Shown: piece by piece, positions 1 through 9,001 of the stretch
Layout of the letters: the number at the start of each line of letters is the position of its first letter
Position numbering within the stretch: the first letter of the stretch is position 1
Source: DATCMA01 sp036563645
GTDB taxonomy: Bacteria; Actinomycetota; Actinomycetes; Mycobacteriales; Micromonosporaceae
DNA: 64,000 nt
Direction: 5' to 3'
Assembly (NCBI GenBank): GCA_036563645.1
Contig: DATCMA010000054.1
Span: 129,332 to 193,331, forward strand
Notes under the pieces: generated by a model
Told to the model about the DNA's origin: nothing
Database searches by the model: none
Seen by the model: only the letters and a program-made list of their open reading frames with translations
Made by a program: the position numbers and the translations under genes

Positions 1-9
1 GAGGCCTCG

Positions 10-1599
10 TCACAGTTGGCCTTCGTAGAAGCCGTAGCGGGCGAGGGGCTCGACGAGCTGCTGCTCCTCGTACGACAGGTGCGACAGCAGCGCGTCGGTG
101 AGGAGGTCGATCGCCTCCTGGAGTTCCGAGAAGTCACCGGGGCGGCGAATGAGGTTGACCAGCGCGCGGTCGACACCCAAGACGAGGTCGTGGATGACGA
201 CGTGCTCCTCCTGGAGGCGGTCGAGCACCGGGGCGAGTCGGGTGTCCGAGCGTCGCAAGTGGGGGAAGACCGCGCCGTCCTCGATGGTGTGGTGTTGGGT
301 CACGAGCGAGCAGTAGGCCGCGCAGTACGCCCCGAGCGACCAGTTGTGCTGGCGCATGGTGAGCTCGTGCAGGGCGCCCCGGGCTTGAGCCGGTGTCATC
401 GCCCCCCGCTTCACCTGCTCCAGCACCTCGCGCAAGCGCGCCAGCTCGCCGCGGAGGTGGTCGTGAACGTCGATGAGGTGCTGGCCGACGGCGCGGGCCC
501 GCGCGCTGTAGACGTGCCCGGGCGGTGGCGGCGGGGCGACCGGGCGCGTGGACTCGTCCCAGAGCCGCCGGTTGGTCAGCCGCACCGCGGGGGCGGGTGT
601 CGGGGTGATGCCGAGCCCGGGCACCGTCGCCGCCTCCGGCGGACGCGTCGGGGTGGACGCCGCCGCGTCGGAGGGTGAGTCGGAGGGCGACTCCGGTCGG
701 GGCCGGGCGCGGGCGGTCGCCACCCGCTCGCGGACCGCGGGGACGACCTCCTCCGCGAAGCGCTGGAGGACCGTCGGGTCGTCGCTGGCGAGGAGGAACC
801 CGGAGACGCCGTACTCCAGGGCGATCTCCGCGAGCTCCTCGGCCCACTGCTCCGGCGGCCCGTCGAGGAGTCCCGACCCGGTGGCGCGGAATCGGCCGGC
901 GATGTTGAGGAAGCGGCGGATGGCGGTGGGGTGCCGGCCCGCGGCGAGCGCCGCGTCGTCGATGATCCGGTTCATGGCGGCCAGGTCCGCGGGGCCTCCC
1001 GACAGGTAGGGGAGGCTGGGAATCCAGCCGTCGGCCGCCCGGCCGACCAGGCGGAGCATGCGGGGCTTGTACGCGCCGACCCAGATCCCGATGTCGTGCG
1101 CGGGCGCCGGTCCGCGCTTCGCGCCCGCGACGCGGTAGTGCTGGCCGTCGACGCGAATCCCGCCCCGGCGGTCGGCGGCCCACACCTCCCGGATGATCGT
1201 GATCGCTTCGTCGAGCGCGTCGACCGCGTCGCGGGGGCTGTGTCGTCGACCGCCAATCGCCTCGATCGCGTCCCAAAACGCTCCGGCGCCGATGCCGAGC
1301 TCGACGCGGCCGTTGGTGAGCCGGTCGAGGCTGGCCACGCTGCGGGCCAAGACGACGGGCTGGCGGAGGGGCAGGTTGAGGACGTTGCCGGCGAGCCGGA
1401 TCCGGCTGGTCGCCGCGGCGAGGTAGGACAACAGCGTCCAGGTGTCGAGGAAGTCACCGCGGTATGGGTGATCTTGCGCGGTGACGAGGTCGAGGCCGAC
1501 CTCCTCGGCGAGGCGGGCCAGCGCCACGACCTGGGCCGGCCGCCCGGCGGCCGGCGTGAGGAAGCAGCCGAAGATCAGGTCGTGCTGGTAGTCGCTCAT
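10..1599 (-). CDS. LLM-class F420/flavin-dependent oxidoreductase fused to a hemerythrin domain
   Basis: 529 aa. Residues about 1-290 form a luciferase-like TIM barrel of the LLM oxidoreductase type (early AARLAEEVGLDLV-like helix, then LTNGRVELGIGAG, typical of F420- or FMN-dependent members). A proline/serine-rich linker of about 70 residues follows. The last 150 residues form an HHE/hemerythrin four-helix bundle, with His/Glu ligands visible in HDHLRGEL, HHTIEDGAVFPHL, EEHVVIHD and HLSYEEQQL. The fusion joins a hydride-transfer domain to a di-iron, oxygen- or NO-sensing domain; the substrate is unknown. It is complete, reading toward the left edge, 66 bp beyond the start of the TetR gene's terminal region. 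Domain calls are firm; function is inference. Confidence 0.85.
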   Translation of the reverse strand: MSDYQHDLIFGCFLTPAAGRPAQVVALARLAEEVGLDLVTAQDHPYRGDFLDTWTLLSYLAAATSRIRLAGNVLNLPLRQPVVLARSVASLDRLTNGRVELGIGAGAFWDAIEAIGGRRHSPRDAVDALDEAITIIREVWAADRRGGIRVDGQHYRVAGAKRGPAPAHDIGIWVGAYKPRMLRLVGRAADGWIPSLPYLSGGPADLAAMNRIIDDAALAAGRHPTAIRRFLNIAGRFRATGSGLLDGPPEQWAEELAEIALEYGVSGFLLASDDPTVLQRFAEEVVPAVRERVATARARPRPESPSDSPSDAAASTPTRPPEAATVPGLGITPTPAPAVRLTNRRLWDESTRPVAPPPPPGHVYSARARAVGQHLIDVHDHLRGELARLREVLEQVKRGAMTPAQARGALHELTMRQHNWSLGAYCAAYCSLVTQHHTIEDGAVFPHLRRSDTRLAPVLDRLQEEHVVIHDLVLGVDRALVNLIRRPGDFSELQEAIDLLTDALLSHLSYEEQQLVEPLARYGFYEGQL

Positions 1600-1665
1600 C
1601 GTCGCCTTTCCCCGTGCCCGACCGGCTGCCCCGCTGCGCGCGCCCGGTGACGCGCCCGTCGACGG

Positions 1666-2262
1666 TTACGTCGAGGCGGCCCGGGGCTCGGCGTACGCGA
1701 GGGTCTCGCGGATAACGTCGACCAGGGGCCGGTCCGGCTGATCCATCCACTGTTGGGTCGCTACCCGCAGCATGGTCAAGTACGTCGCCGCGAGGACCCG
1801 CGCCCGGAGCGCGGCCTGTGGGATGTCCGACAGCCGCATGGTGATCTCGGCGGCGAGGTCCCGCTCGACAGCGGCGTAGACCGCGAGCCGGTGGGCGACG
1901 AACGGAGGATGCTCCCGAAGCTTGCGCCACTGGGCGAGCCAGCGCGGATCCGGTTCGCCTTCCTCGATCGTGAGCTGCTCGGCAGCGTGGCTCAGGGCCA
2001 CCCAGATAGGCTCGTCAGCGGGGCGTTCCCGCACGAGCTCCACGAGGCGCCGCATGCGGAGGCGTTCGCCATAGAGGAGGGCCTCCTCCTTGCTGCAGAA
2101 GTAGTTGGAGAAGGTGCGGCGGGACACCATCGCCGCGTCAGCGATCGCCTCCACGGTGAGCCGCTCGAAGCCATGCGCCATCGCGAGGCGGACAGCCGCC
2201 TCGTGCAGCGCCTGTCGAGTCGCGGCCTTCTTCCGTTCCCGAAGGCCGGCCTGGGTGTCCAT
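1666..2262 (-). CDS. TetR/AcrR family transcriptional regulator
   Basis: 198 aa, usual TetR length. The N-terminal HTH is clear (AIADAAMVSRRTFSNYF, residues about 40-57), followed by an all-helical ligand domain with no recognisable effector class. It is divergent from the DHA2 exporter gene, with a 144-bp shared promoter region containing an inverted repeat, the classic layout for a TetR repressor controlling its neighbouring efflux pump. The downstream LLM-hemerythrin gene is on the same strand and could be co-transcribed. Family certain; target inferred from position. Confidence 0.85.
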   Translation of the reverse strand: MDTQAGLRERKKAATRQALHEAAVRLAMAHGFERLTVEAIADAAMVSRRTFSNYFCSKEEALLYGERLRMRRLVELVRERPADEPIWVALSHAAEQLTIEEGEPDPRWLAQWRKLREHPPFVAHRLAVYAAVERDLAAEITMRLSDIPQAALRARVLAATYLTMLRVATQQWMDQPDRPLVDVIRETLAYAEPRAAST

Positions 2263-2307
2263 TGGGCCGAGGATACGGCACCCGTGAAATGGTTCTCAAC
2301 AGGAAAA

Positions 2308-2324
2308 CTTGCGCAGTGAGCAAG
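2308..2324. promoter_or_regulatory. Candidate operator between tetR and the DHA2 exporter
   Basis: Inverted repeat CTTGC-(7 nt)-GCAAG in the divergent intergenic region. Size and position fit a TetR operator, but the arms are short. It differs from the AnCAAGnnCTTGnT motif found elsewhere because the half-sites point the opposite way. Confidence 0.35.
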
Positions 2325-2406
2325 GTATCCGGATTCTTGTGAGGGTAGGACTCAGCGGGGGCAGCGGCGCCACCCGAACCAACCGAGCAGCGCTGGAGGC
2401 CGCGTG

Positions 2407-3981
2407 ATGAGGGCAGCGACGACCGAGGCCACCGCTTCTGTTGCCGCGCAAGGAATGACCCGTCGGCAGACCTTGCGGGCGCTCAGCGGGTTACTGCTGG
2501 TGCTCTTCGTGAGCATGGTGAGCGGCACCATCGTCTCGGTCGCCTTACCGACGATCATCGGCTCTCTCCACGGCTCGCAGAGTCAGTACACGTGGGTGGT
2601 CACGGCCTTGCTGCTCACCGCGACCGCGAGCACGCCGATCTGGGGCAAGCTGGCGGACCTGTTCGATAAGAAGCTGTTGGTGCAGATCGCCATCGCCGTC
2701 TTCTGCCTCGGTTCGATCGCCAGTGGGCTGGCGCAGAACGTCGGGCAGCTCATCGCCGCGCGGACGTTCCAAGGCATCGGTGTCGGCGGCCTCCAAGCCC
2801 TCGTCCAGGTGGTGATCGCCGCGATGATCCCGCCGCGGGAGCGCGGCCGGTACAACGGCTACCTCGGTGGGGTGATGGCGGTCGCGACCGTCGGCGGTCC
2901 GCTGCTCGGCGGTCTCATCGTGGACAGCTCGTGGCTGGGCTGGCGCTGGTGCTTCTTCTTCGGGGTTCCGATCGCCGTGCTCGCCGCGATCGTCCTCCAG
3001 GTGACCCTCCGGTTGCCGCCGATGCGGCGTGGCCAGGTGAAGATCGACTATCTCGGCGCGATCCTCATCACCGGCGGCGTCAGCCTGTTGCTCATCTGGG
3101 TCTCGTTCGTCGACGACGCGTACGCCTGGCTGTCGTGGCAGACCGCCGCGATGGTCGGGGGAGCGCTGGTGCTGCTCGCCGTGGCGCTGCTGGTCGAAGC
3201 CCGGGCGCCCGAGCCGGTGGTGCCGTTGCCCATCGTGCGGCAACGGGCGACCGCGCTGTCGATCATCGCGAGCATCGCGGTCGGTATGGCGATGTTCGGT
3301 GGTGGGGTGTTCCTCGGGCAGTACTTCCAAATTGGACGGGGCTACAGCCCGGCGGAAGCCGGCATGCTCACCACGCCGCTGATGGCCGGCGTCCTCATCT
3401 CGTCGATCATCGCCGGCCGCATGATTAGCCGTAGTGGGCGGGTCAAGCCGTACATCGTGGCCGGCTCGTTCGTCCTCGTCGTCGGCTTCGTGGTGTTGGG
3501 CCTCATCGACCACGCCACCCCGCTGCTCCTGGTCAGCCTGGGGATGGTGCTCGTGGGTGTCGGGGTCGGCATGACGATGCAGAATCTCGTGCTCGTCGTG
3601 CAGAACTCGGTGCCGCTGCGGGACGTCGGCGCGGCGAGCTCCACCATCGCCTTCTTCCGTTCCCTCGGCGGGACCATCGGCATCTCCGTCCTCGGCGCGG
3701 TCTTGGCCCGCCGGGTCGTCGCGCGCATCCAGCACGACTTGGCCGCGGCGGGGGTGCCGGTTTCGGCGTCAAACCAGGCCAGCGGGAGCCTCGACCTTGC
3801 CTCCCTGCCGGACTTCGTCCAGGAGATCGTCCGCCGCGCGTACGCCGACGTCACCGGCGACATCTTGCTCCTGTCCGCCGTCATCGCGGTGGTCGGCGTC
3901 GTCGCGGCCGCCCTGCTCAAGCCGGTGGTGCTGCGGACGACTCTCGATCTCTCCGAGTCCCGTCGGTCGATGCGTCGCTGA
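2407..3981 (+). CDS. DHA2-family (EmrB/QacA) MFS drug exporter
   Basis: 524 aa from ATG 2407; a GTG lies 3 nt upstream, but GGAGG at 2395-2399 is better spaced for the ATG. About 14 hydrophobic segments. MFS motif A-like WGKLADLFDKK follows TM2, and motif C-like GGPLLGGLIVD is in TM5, typical of proton-driven DHA2 exporters. It is clearly paralogous to the exporter at 49840-51396 (shared opening [TS]RRQ.L.ALSGLL, TIVS.ALP.II, YTW.VT, WLGWRWCF). The divergent TetR is the likely repressor. Substrate unknown. Confidence 0.88.
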   Translation: MRAATTEATASVAAQGMTRRQTLRALSGLLLVLFVSMVSGTIVSVALPTIIGSLHGSQSQYTWVVTALLLTATASTPIWGKLADLFDKKLLVQIAIAVFCLGSIASGLAQNVGQLIAARTFQGIGVGGLQALVQVVIAAMIPPRERGRYNGYLGGVMAVATVGGPLLGGLIVDSSWLGWRWCFFFGVPIAVLAAIVLQVTLRLPPMRRGQVKIDYLGAILITGGVSLLLIWVSFVDDAYAWLSWQTAAMVGGALVLLAVALLVEARAPEPVVPLPIVRQRATALSIIASIAVGMAMFGGGVFLGQYFQIGRGYSPAEAGMLTTPLMAGVLISSIIAGRMISRSGRVKPYIVAGSFVLVVGFVVLGLIDHATPLLLVSLGMVLVGVGVGMTMQNLVLVVQNSVPLRDVGAASSTIAFFRSLGGTIGISVLGAVLARRVVARIQHDLAAAGVPVSASNQASGSLDLASLPDFVQEIVRRAYADVTGDILLLSAVIAVVGVVAAALLKPVVLRTTLDLSESRRSMRR

Positions 3982-4009
3982 GCGAGCGATGCCGTCTAGC
4001 TCGCGTTTT
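3982..4009 (+). terminator. Possible rho-independent terminator after the exporter
   Basis: GCGAGC / GCTCGC stem (3982-3987 with 3999-4004), 11-nt loop, followed by GTTTT. The stem is short, but it has the U-tract that most hairpins in this window lack. Confidence 0.45.
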
Positions 4010-4096
4010 CACGCACGGAAGTAGCTTCGTGATCTGTTTGTAACCCGTCCTGTCCCTGTGACCCTTGACACCTCCCGTCACGCCTACCAAGATTCA

Positions 4097-4113
4097 ACCT
4101 AGCGCTTGCTAGG
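4097..4113. promoter_or_regulatory. Near-consensus KstR2-type operator upstream of the ABC importer
   Basis: ACCTAGCGCTTGCT (4097-4110) matches AnCAAGnnCTTGnT except for T at the fourth position. It forms a perfect 6-bp inverted repeat CCTAGC-GCTT-GCTAGG (4098-4113). It lies about 145 bp upstream of the solute-binding-protein start in an otherwise featureless 273-bp gap. If functional, it puts the importer operon under the same regulator as the C/D-ring genes. Confidence 0.5.
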
Positions 4114-4254
4114 TAACGGGCTTCCTGGCCAGGTCCCGTCCCATCACCGCTGGCGCGGCCATGGTCGCGGACCGGTCGTGGGCTTCTTTGAGGCACACGA
4201 CTGATCACACGACCCTGAGTTGTCACAGTCCAGACTGAGTGAGGCAGACGAGAA

Positions 4255-5478
4255 GTGGCCATATCCAGAGGAACGACGGCGCGGTTAGCCGCCGGACTCG
4301 CCGTCCTCGCCCTTGCGGCCGCGGGATGCGGTGGCAAGAACGGCGGCGATGAACTGACTGATGGCACCGCCACGGGTGACCCGATCATCATCGGGATGGA
4401 CGAGGACAGCACCGGTCCCGGTGCGTCCTACAGCGTCATCGCCGGGAAGACGATCCGGCTGGCTATTCAGGAGATCAACAACAAGGGCGGCGTGCTGGGG
4501 CGTCCGCTGCGGCTCGTCGTCGAGAACGATGAGAGTGACCCGACGAAGGTCCCCGCCGTCCTGCAGAAGCTCCAGAGTCAGGGCGCGAAGTTCCTCCTGC
4601 TGCAGAGCGGCAGCGCCGCCATCATGCAGGCCAAGTCGGTCTTGTCGCAGGTTGGCCTGCCCGCCATCGCTCCGACGGGCGTGACCGCGACGCTGGTCGA
4701 ACCCCCAAACAACGAGCTCATCTACATGCTCGCGAACACCACGTCCGACTGGTCGCAAGTCTACTGTGGAGCATTCAAGGCGGCAAACATCAATAGGCTG
4801 GCCATCCTGGAGGACGACACCACCACCATCGCCGCCTTGAATAAGGCGCTGCTGAGCGGGTTGGACTGCGTGTCCGTGGTGGCGCGGGAGAAGGGCTCCA
4901 TCAACGCCTCGGACCTCTCCGCGCAGGTGGCTCGGTTGAAGAACGCCAAACCGGACGCGGTCCTCGTCACCAGCGTCGGTGGCTCCTTCGAGGTGCTCGC
5001 CCACAACACGCTGGCCGCCCAGATGAAGGAGACCACCCGCTTTTCGCTCGCCTCGATCGGGAACCAGCCCGACTCGTGGAAGCTGGCCAACCCCGGCGCT
5101 CTGGAGGGGTTGATCTTCATCGGGTCGCTGAGCACGGACAACCCGCGCACCCAGGAACTCATCAAGTTCCTCAAGGAGAAGAACGGGCAGGACTACGAGG
5201 TCACCGCGTACGACGCCCAGGCGTGGGACGCGGTGCAGCTGGTCAAGCTCGCGATTGAGAAGGCGGGTGGGCCCGACGATCCGAAGAAGCTGAACGAGGC
5301 CATCCAGAGCATCTCGGGCTACCAACCCCACTTCGGACAGCCCAACTTCACGATTTCCTTCTCCGCCGACAAGCACCTCGGCGCCGACGGACTGTGCGGA
5401 TTGGCGCTCATCGAGTTCGGTGCGGACAACCGGCCTAAGGGGCCATGGTCCACGTACCAGCCCCCGTGTGAGGGCTGA
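4255..5478 (+). CDS. Branched-chain amino acid/carboxylate-type ABC substrate-binding lipoprotein
   Basis: 407 aa, GTG start. Signal peptide with lipobox AAGC (Cys25), so probably anchored on the outer face of the membrane. The mature part is a Peripla_BP_6 (LivJ/HAAT) fold: IIIGMDEDSTGPGASYSVIAG opening region, EINNKGGVLGRPL, then DESDPTKVPAVLQKL. It is first in the LivJ-H-M-G-F order and is separated from livH by a strong hairpin. In catabolic clusters such binding proteins often take aromatic or alicyclic carboxylates rather than amino acids. The co-directional SDR, SDR and CoA-ligase genes downstream support that reading, but the ligand is not determined here. Confidence 0.9.
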   Translation: MAISRGTTARLAAGLAVLALAAAGCGGKNGGDELTDGTATGDPIIIGMDEDSTGPGASYSVIAGKTIRLAIQEINNKGGVLGRPLRLVVENDESDPTKVPAVLQKLQSQGAKFLLLQSGSAAIMQAKSVLSQVGLPAIAPTGVTATLVEPPNNELIYMLANTTSDWSQVYCGAFKAANINRLAILEDDTTTIAALNKALLSGLDCVSVVAREKGSINASDLSAQVARLKNAKPDAVLVTSVGGSFEVLAHNTLAAQMKETTRFSLASIGNQPDSWKLANPGALEGLIFIGSLSTDNPRTQELIKFLKEKNGQDYEVTAYDAQAWDAVQLVKLAIEKAGGPDDPKKLNEAIQSISGYQPHFGQPNFTISFSADKHLGADGLCGLALIEFGADNRPKGPWSTYQPPCEG

Positions 5479-5490
5479 CATCGCGCCGCG

Positions 5491-5520
5491 GAGGGCGGGC
5501 GCGATTCCGCGCCCGCCCTC
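5491..5520 (+). terminator. Intra-operon hairpin (attenuator) after the binding-protein gene
   Basis: Perfect 13-bp inverted repeat GAGGGCGGGCGCG / CGCGCCCGCCCTC with a 4-nt ATTC loop and no U-tract. Hairpins here commonly let the binding protein be made in excess over the permease by stabilising upstream mRNA or partly terminating transcription. Confidence 0.7.
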
Positions 5521-5547
5521 ATCAGGTATCTCACGAGGAGTTCCTTT

Positions 5548-6423
5548 ATGACCGATCTCCAGCTCTGGCTCTCCGCGGTGGAGATGGGCTGCTTCTTCGG
5601 GATGCTGGCCCTGGCATACCACCTGGTCTATGTCGGCGCCGGATTCTTCAATTTCGCTATTGGCCCGTACGCGATGATCGGCGGACTGTGCACGAGCTGG
5701 CTGGTCATCACGTACGACCTCGGAGTGTGGACGGCCGCCTCGATCAGCATCGTGCTGGCGCTCGTCCTCTCGGTGGTCACGGAGCTCGGGGTGGTCCGGC
5801 CCGTGCAGAAGCGCAGCGGCGGCGGTGAGCTTCCCGCGCTGGTCGCGGTGGCCGCGGTGCTCTTCGCCATCCAGCAGGCCGCCGGTTACGTCTTCGGCTA
5901 CCCAACCCTGCCGGGACAAGTCCTCGTCACTTTCGGCCCGGTGGAGGTCGCCGGGGTCACGATCCAGCCGAACACGATATTGATGATCGCGCTCGGAATC
6001 GTCACGTTCGTCGTCACGGCGCTGTGGATTCGCTTCACGCGGACTGGCCGGTTGTTGCGCGCGGTCGGCGACAGCAACCACGCGGCCGCGCTGTTGGGAC
6101 TCCCCGTCAATAGAGTGCGGTTGATCGCCTTCATCGTCGCGGGTTTCATCGCGGCGCTCGCCGGCATTCTCTTCGCACCTAAGGCCGGAGTGCACTCCCT
6201 GTCCGGACTGGGGTGGTCACTCTCCGGCTTCCTGGCCATGGTGGTCGGCGGCACCGGCTCGGTGTGGGCGCCGCTGCTCGGCGGCATGCTGCTCGGGCTG
6301 GTCGAGGTGTTCCTGCCGTACTACTTCGGAGGCCAGGCACACGTCTACGGAATGCTCGTCATCGCCCTCGTGTTCTTCGCCTTCAAACCTCAGGGCCTGT
6401 TTGTGCGGACGGTGCGCGCATGA
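5548..6423 (+). CDS. livH: ABC transporter permease, LivH type
   Basis: 291 aa, ATG preceded by GAGGAG (7-nt spacing). About eight membrane segments. Family features include the NFA.G motif near the N terminus (FFNFAIGPYAMIG), an RAVGDSNHAAALLG loop typical of HAAT permeases, and a C-terminal GGMLLGLVEVF segment. It would form the membrane channel with the next gene's product. Its stop overlaps the livM start by 4 bp (ATGA), indicating translational coupling. Confidence 0.9.
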   Translation: MTDLQLWLSAVEMGCFFGMLALAYHLVYVGAGFFNFAIGPYAMIGGLCTSWLVITYDLGVWTAASISIVLALVLSVVTELGVVRPVQKRSGGGELPALVAVAAVLFAIQQAAGYVFGYPTLPGQVLVTFGPVEVAGVTIQPNTILMIALGIVTFVVTALWIRFTRTGRLLRAVGDSNHAAALLGLPVNRVRLIAFIVAGFIAALAGILFAPKAGVHSLSGLGWSLSGFLAMVVGGTGSVWAPLLGGMLLGLVEVFLPYYFGGQAHVYGMLVIALVFFAFKPQGLFVRTVRA

Positions 6424-7427
6424 CCGCCACGTCGACGGCCGCGGCGCGGACGCGCCACGCGGAACCACGCAACGGATTGGGCGGATTGGCCCTCGGCGCG
6501 GCCGCCGCCGTGCTGATCCTGCTCTGGGCCGGCTCCAACGGTTACAAGCAAACCCTGGTGATGTCCGCCGTCACCTACGCGATGATCGCCCTCGGCATGT
6601 ACGTCCCGTACCTCATGGCGGGATCCCTGTCGATGGCGTACAGCGCGTACGCCGGGATCGGCGGCTACGCCGTCGGCTTGATCTCCACCAAGACCGGGCT
6701 GCCGATGATCGTCGCGTGGATCATCGGGCCGATCGTGGCGGCCGTTCTGGCGGTCATCCTCGGACTGGTCACCAGCCGGCTGTCCGGATTCTTCCTGGCG
6801 GCGGTGACCCTGCTGTTCGGCATGGCGTTCAACGCGTTCCTCATCGACGCGGAGGGGATCAGCGGAGGCTCCGCCGGGCTGGGCAACCTTCGTTCCCTCA
6901 GCCTCCTCGGATGGACGCCGACCCCGTACCAGGTCATGGTCGGCTCGGTGATCGTCGTGTGCCTCACCGCGTTCCTGCTGGACCGGATGCGGCTGTCGCC
7001 GTGGGGTGTCATCGTCCGCACGATGCGGGACGCTCCGCGGGCGGTCGAGGCGGTGGGGGTCCGCGTCCCCGTGCTGAACCTCGTGGCGCTCGCGATCGGC
7101 GCGGCGATCGCGGCGATCGGCGGCGCGCTGTTCACCTATTCCGCCGGCAGCATCACGCCGGACACGTTCACCCTGAACGTCGTCTTCCTCGCGATCTTCA
7201 TGCCGCTGATCGGCGGATCGGGCACTCCGTGGGGAGCGGCGGCCGGTGCGGTGATCGCCGTTGAGCTCACGCTCAACTTCCCCGCCCTTCAGGCGAGCGG
7301 CACGCTGCTCCTCGCCCTGGGCGTGTTGGTCATCCTGCTGGTCGCGCCGCACGGCGTGATCGGCTACGCGGACAAGCTGCGCACGCGGATATGGGCGTCG
7401 CTGCGGAAGGAGCCACACCGTGGCTGA
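6420..7427 (+). CDS. livM: ABC transporter permease, LivM type
   Basis: 335 aa from ATG 6420. A longer frame upstream exists, but it would overlap livH by 200 bp, and the ATGA junction is the natural start. About nine hydrophobic segments. LivM hallmarks: LSMAYSAYAGIGGYAVG near the front, the cytoplasmic loop RTMRDAPRAVEAVGV, and FTYSAGSITPDTFTL towards the end. It partners LivH and overlaps the livG start by 8 bp. Confidence 0.9.
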   Translation: MTATSTAAARTRHAEPRNGLGGLALGAAAAVLILLWAGSNGYKQTLVMSAVTYAMIALGMYVPYLMAGSLSMAYSAYAGIGGYAVGLISTKTGLPMIVAWIIGPIVAAVLAVILGLVTSRLSGFFLAAVTLLFGMAFNAFLIDAEGISGGSAGLGNLRSLSLLGWTPTPYQVMVGSVIVVCLTAFLLDRMRLSPWGVIVRTMRDAPRAVEAVGVRVPVLNLVALAIGAAIAAIGGALFTYSAGSITPDTFTLNVVFLAIFMPLIGGSGTPWGAAAGAVIAVELTLNFPALQASGTLLLALGVLVILLVAPHGVIGYADKLRTRIWASLRKEPHRG

Positions 7428-8232
7428 GGAGATCCTGTTGGTCGGCCGCGGGCTGACCAAGCGGTACGGCGGGGTCACCGCCCTGTCGAACGTCGATTTC
7501 GAGCTTCGGGCCGGGGAAGTCCTCGGGCTGGTCGGTCCGAACGGAGCCGGCAAGACCACCCTGGTCGATCTCATCTCGGGGGCGCAGCCCGCGACCGCCG
7601 GGGAGCTCACGCTGCGGGGCACCCCCCTGACGGGCCCGGCTTCACGGCGGGCCCGGGCTGGGCTGGCGCGGACGTTCCAATACCCGCAACTCGCGCTGGA
7701 ACTCAGCGTCCGCGACAACCTGCTGCTGGGGCGGGTGGCGCGTCGGCACGCCACCCCGTGGCAGATGCTCGTGCGGGCGTTCGCCGGGGCGCTGTGGCCC
7801 CACGCGCCCGCCGACGACGCCGTCATTCAGGAGATCGCCGACGAGCTCGGCCTCACCGGGCTGGAGCGGCTCGCGGGTGACCTCACCCTCGGGGAGCAGC
7901 GGCTGGTCGAGGTGGGGCGCGCGCTGGCCCAGGATCCGCTGGTGCTGCTGTTGGACGAGCCGTTCGCCGGCTCCGACGCGCGCGGCGTCGAGGGCATCGC
8001 CGAGGTGATCCGGACGGTGCGCCGCCGCGGACACGGAGTGATCTTGGTTGACCACAACGTCGACCTGGTCGCCAGTCTGGTGGACCGGATCATGCTGCTC
8101 GACCGTGGCCAGGTCGCCTTCAACGGCGGCCCCCGCGAGTGTCTCGCCAGCCCCGAGATGCAGCGCGTCTACTTCGGAAGCGACGCCGAGGACGACATCC
8201 CCCAGGCGGAGGTGCAGGATGTCCGCTCATGA
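7420..8232 (+). CDS. livG: ABC transporter ATP-binding protein, LivG type
   Basis: 270 aa, GTG start. Walker A GPNGAGKTT (residues about 40-48), Q-loop region around TFQYPQL, and Walker B LVLLLDEPFAG. The signature motif is degenerate: where LSGGQ/LSYGEQR is expected the protein has DLTLGEQRLVEVGRAL, which is common in LivG proteins. It energises uptake with LivF and overlaps livF by 14 bp. Confidence 0.9.
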   Translation: MAEEILLVGRGLTKRYGGVTALSNVDFELRAGEVLGLVGPNGAGKTTLVDLISGAQPATAGELTLRGTPLTGPASRRARAGLARTFQYPQLALELSVRDNLLLGRVARRHATPWQMLVRAFAGALWPHAPADDAVIQEIADELGLTGLERLAGDLTLGEQRLVEVGRALAQDPLVLLLDEPFAGSDARGVEGIAEVIRTVRRRGHGVILVDHNVDLVASLVDRIMLLDRGQVAFNGGPRECLASPEMQRVYFGSDAEDDIPQAEVQDVRS

Positions 8233-8950
8233 GTTGCGGGTCGAAGGCCTGAGCGTCCGGTACGGACACGCCAGCGCGCTCAGCAACGTCTCCGTGACCG
8301 CCCGGGGCGGTGCGATCACGGCGATCGTCGGCCCGAACGGCGCGGGGAAGAGCAGCCTCCTCCTCGCCACCTACGGCTCGGTGCCCGCGACGGGCAAGGT
8401 TTACCTCGATGGGGAGGACATCAGCCGGCTACGCCCGGGCGACCGGGCACGGGCCGGCATCGCGATCGTGCCGCAGGGCCGGCAGCTCTTTCCCCACCTC
8501 GACGTCGAGGACAACCTGCGGGTGATGGCCGAGCTGCTGCGGCTGCCCAACTCCGCCGTTGACGAGGCGATCGACCGGTTCCCCATCCTCCGGACCCGGC
8601 TGAAGAGCTTGGTCGGCGTCCTCTCCGGGGGCGAGCAGCAGATGCTCGTCGTCTCACGGGCGTTGATGGGGTCGCCCAAGGTGCTGCTTCTCGACGAGAT
8701 GGTGACCGGGCTCGCCCCGCTCATCGTCCGGGAGCTCGCCCAAACTATCGCGGCGCTGGCGCGCGAGGGCGTGGCGGTGCTGCTCGCCGAGCCCGCGCTG
8801 GGCATCCTGCGCCGCGTGGTCGATCGCGGGTACGTGCTGATTCGGGGCGAGGTCGTCACTGAGGTCGACGGCGGCGGCGCGGCGCTGGACGAGGCGTACA
8901 GCGCCGCGCTCGGCGTCGAACGTCCCAAGGAAATCGGAATCGCGCGGTGA
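8219..8950 (+). CDS. livF: ABC transporter ATP-binding protein, LivF type
   Basis: 243 aa from ATG 8219, inside the end of livG. Walker A GPNGAGKSS, LivF-typical VPQGRQLFPHLDVEDNL, signature LSGGEQQMLVVSRAL and Walker B VLLLDEM. It is the last gene of the transporter; the SDR gene follows after 51 bp on the same strand, so the operon probably continues. Confidence 0.9.
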   Translation: MSAHELRVEGLSVRYGHASALSNVSVTARGGAITAIVGPNGAGKSSLLLATYGSVPATGKVYLDGEDISRLRPGDRARAGIAIVPQGRQLFPHLDVEDNLRVMAELLRLPNSAVDEAIDRFPILRTRLKSLVGVLSGGEQQMLVVSRALMGSPKVLLLDEMVTGLAPLIVRELAQTIAALAREGVAVLLAEPALGILRRVVDRGYVLIRGEVVTEVDGGGAALDEAYSAALGVERPKEIGIAR

Positions 8951-9001
8951 CGGACGGCCACCGCGTCTGTTGGTGGTTTCCCGCCGCGTGAGGAGGGTGT
9001 C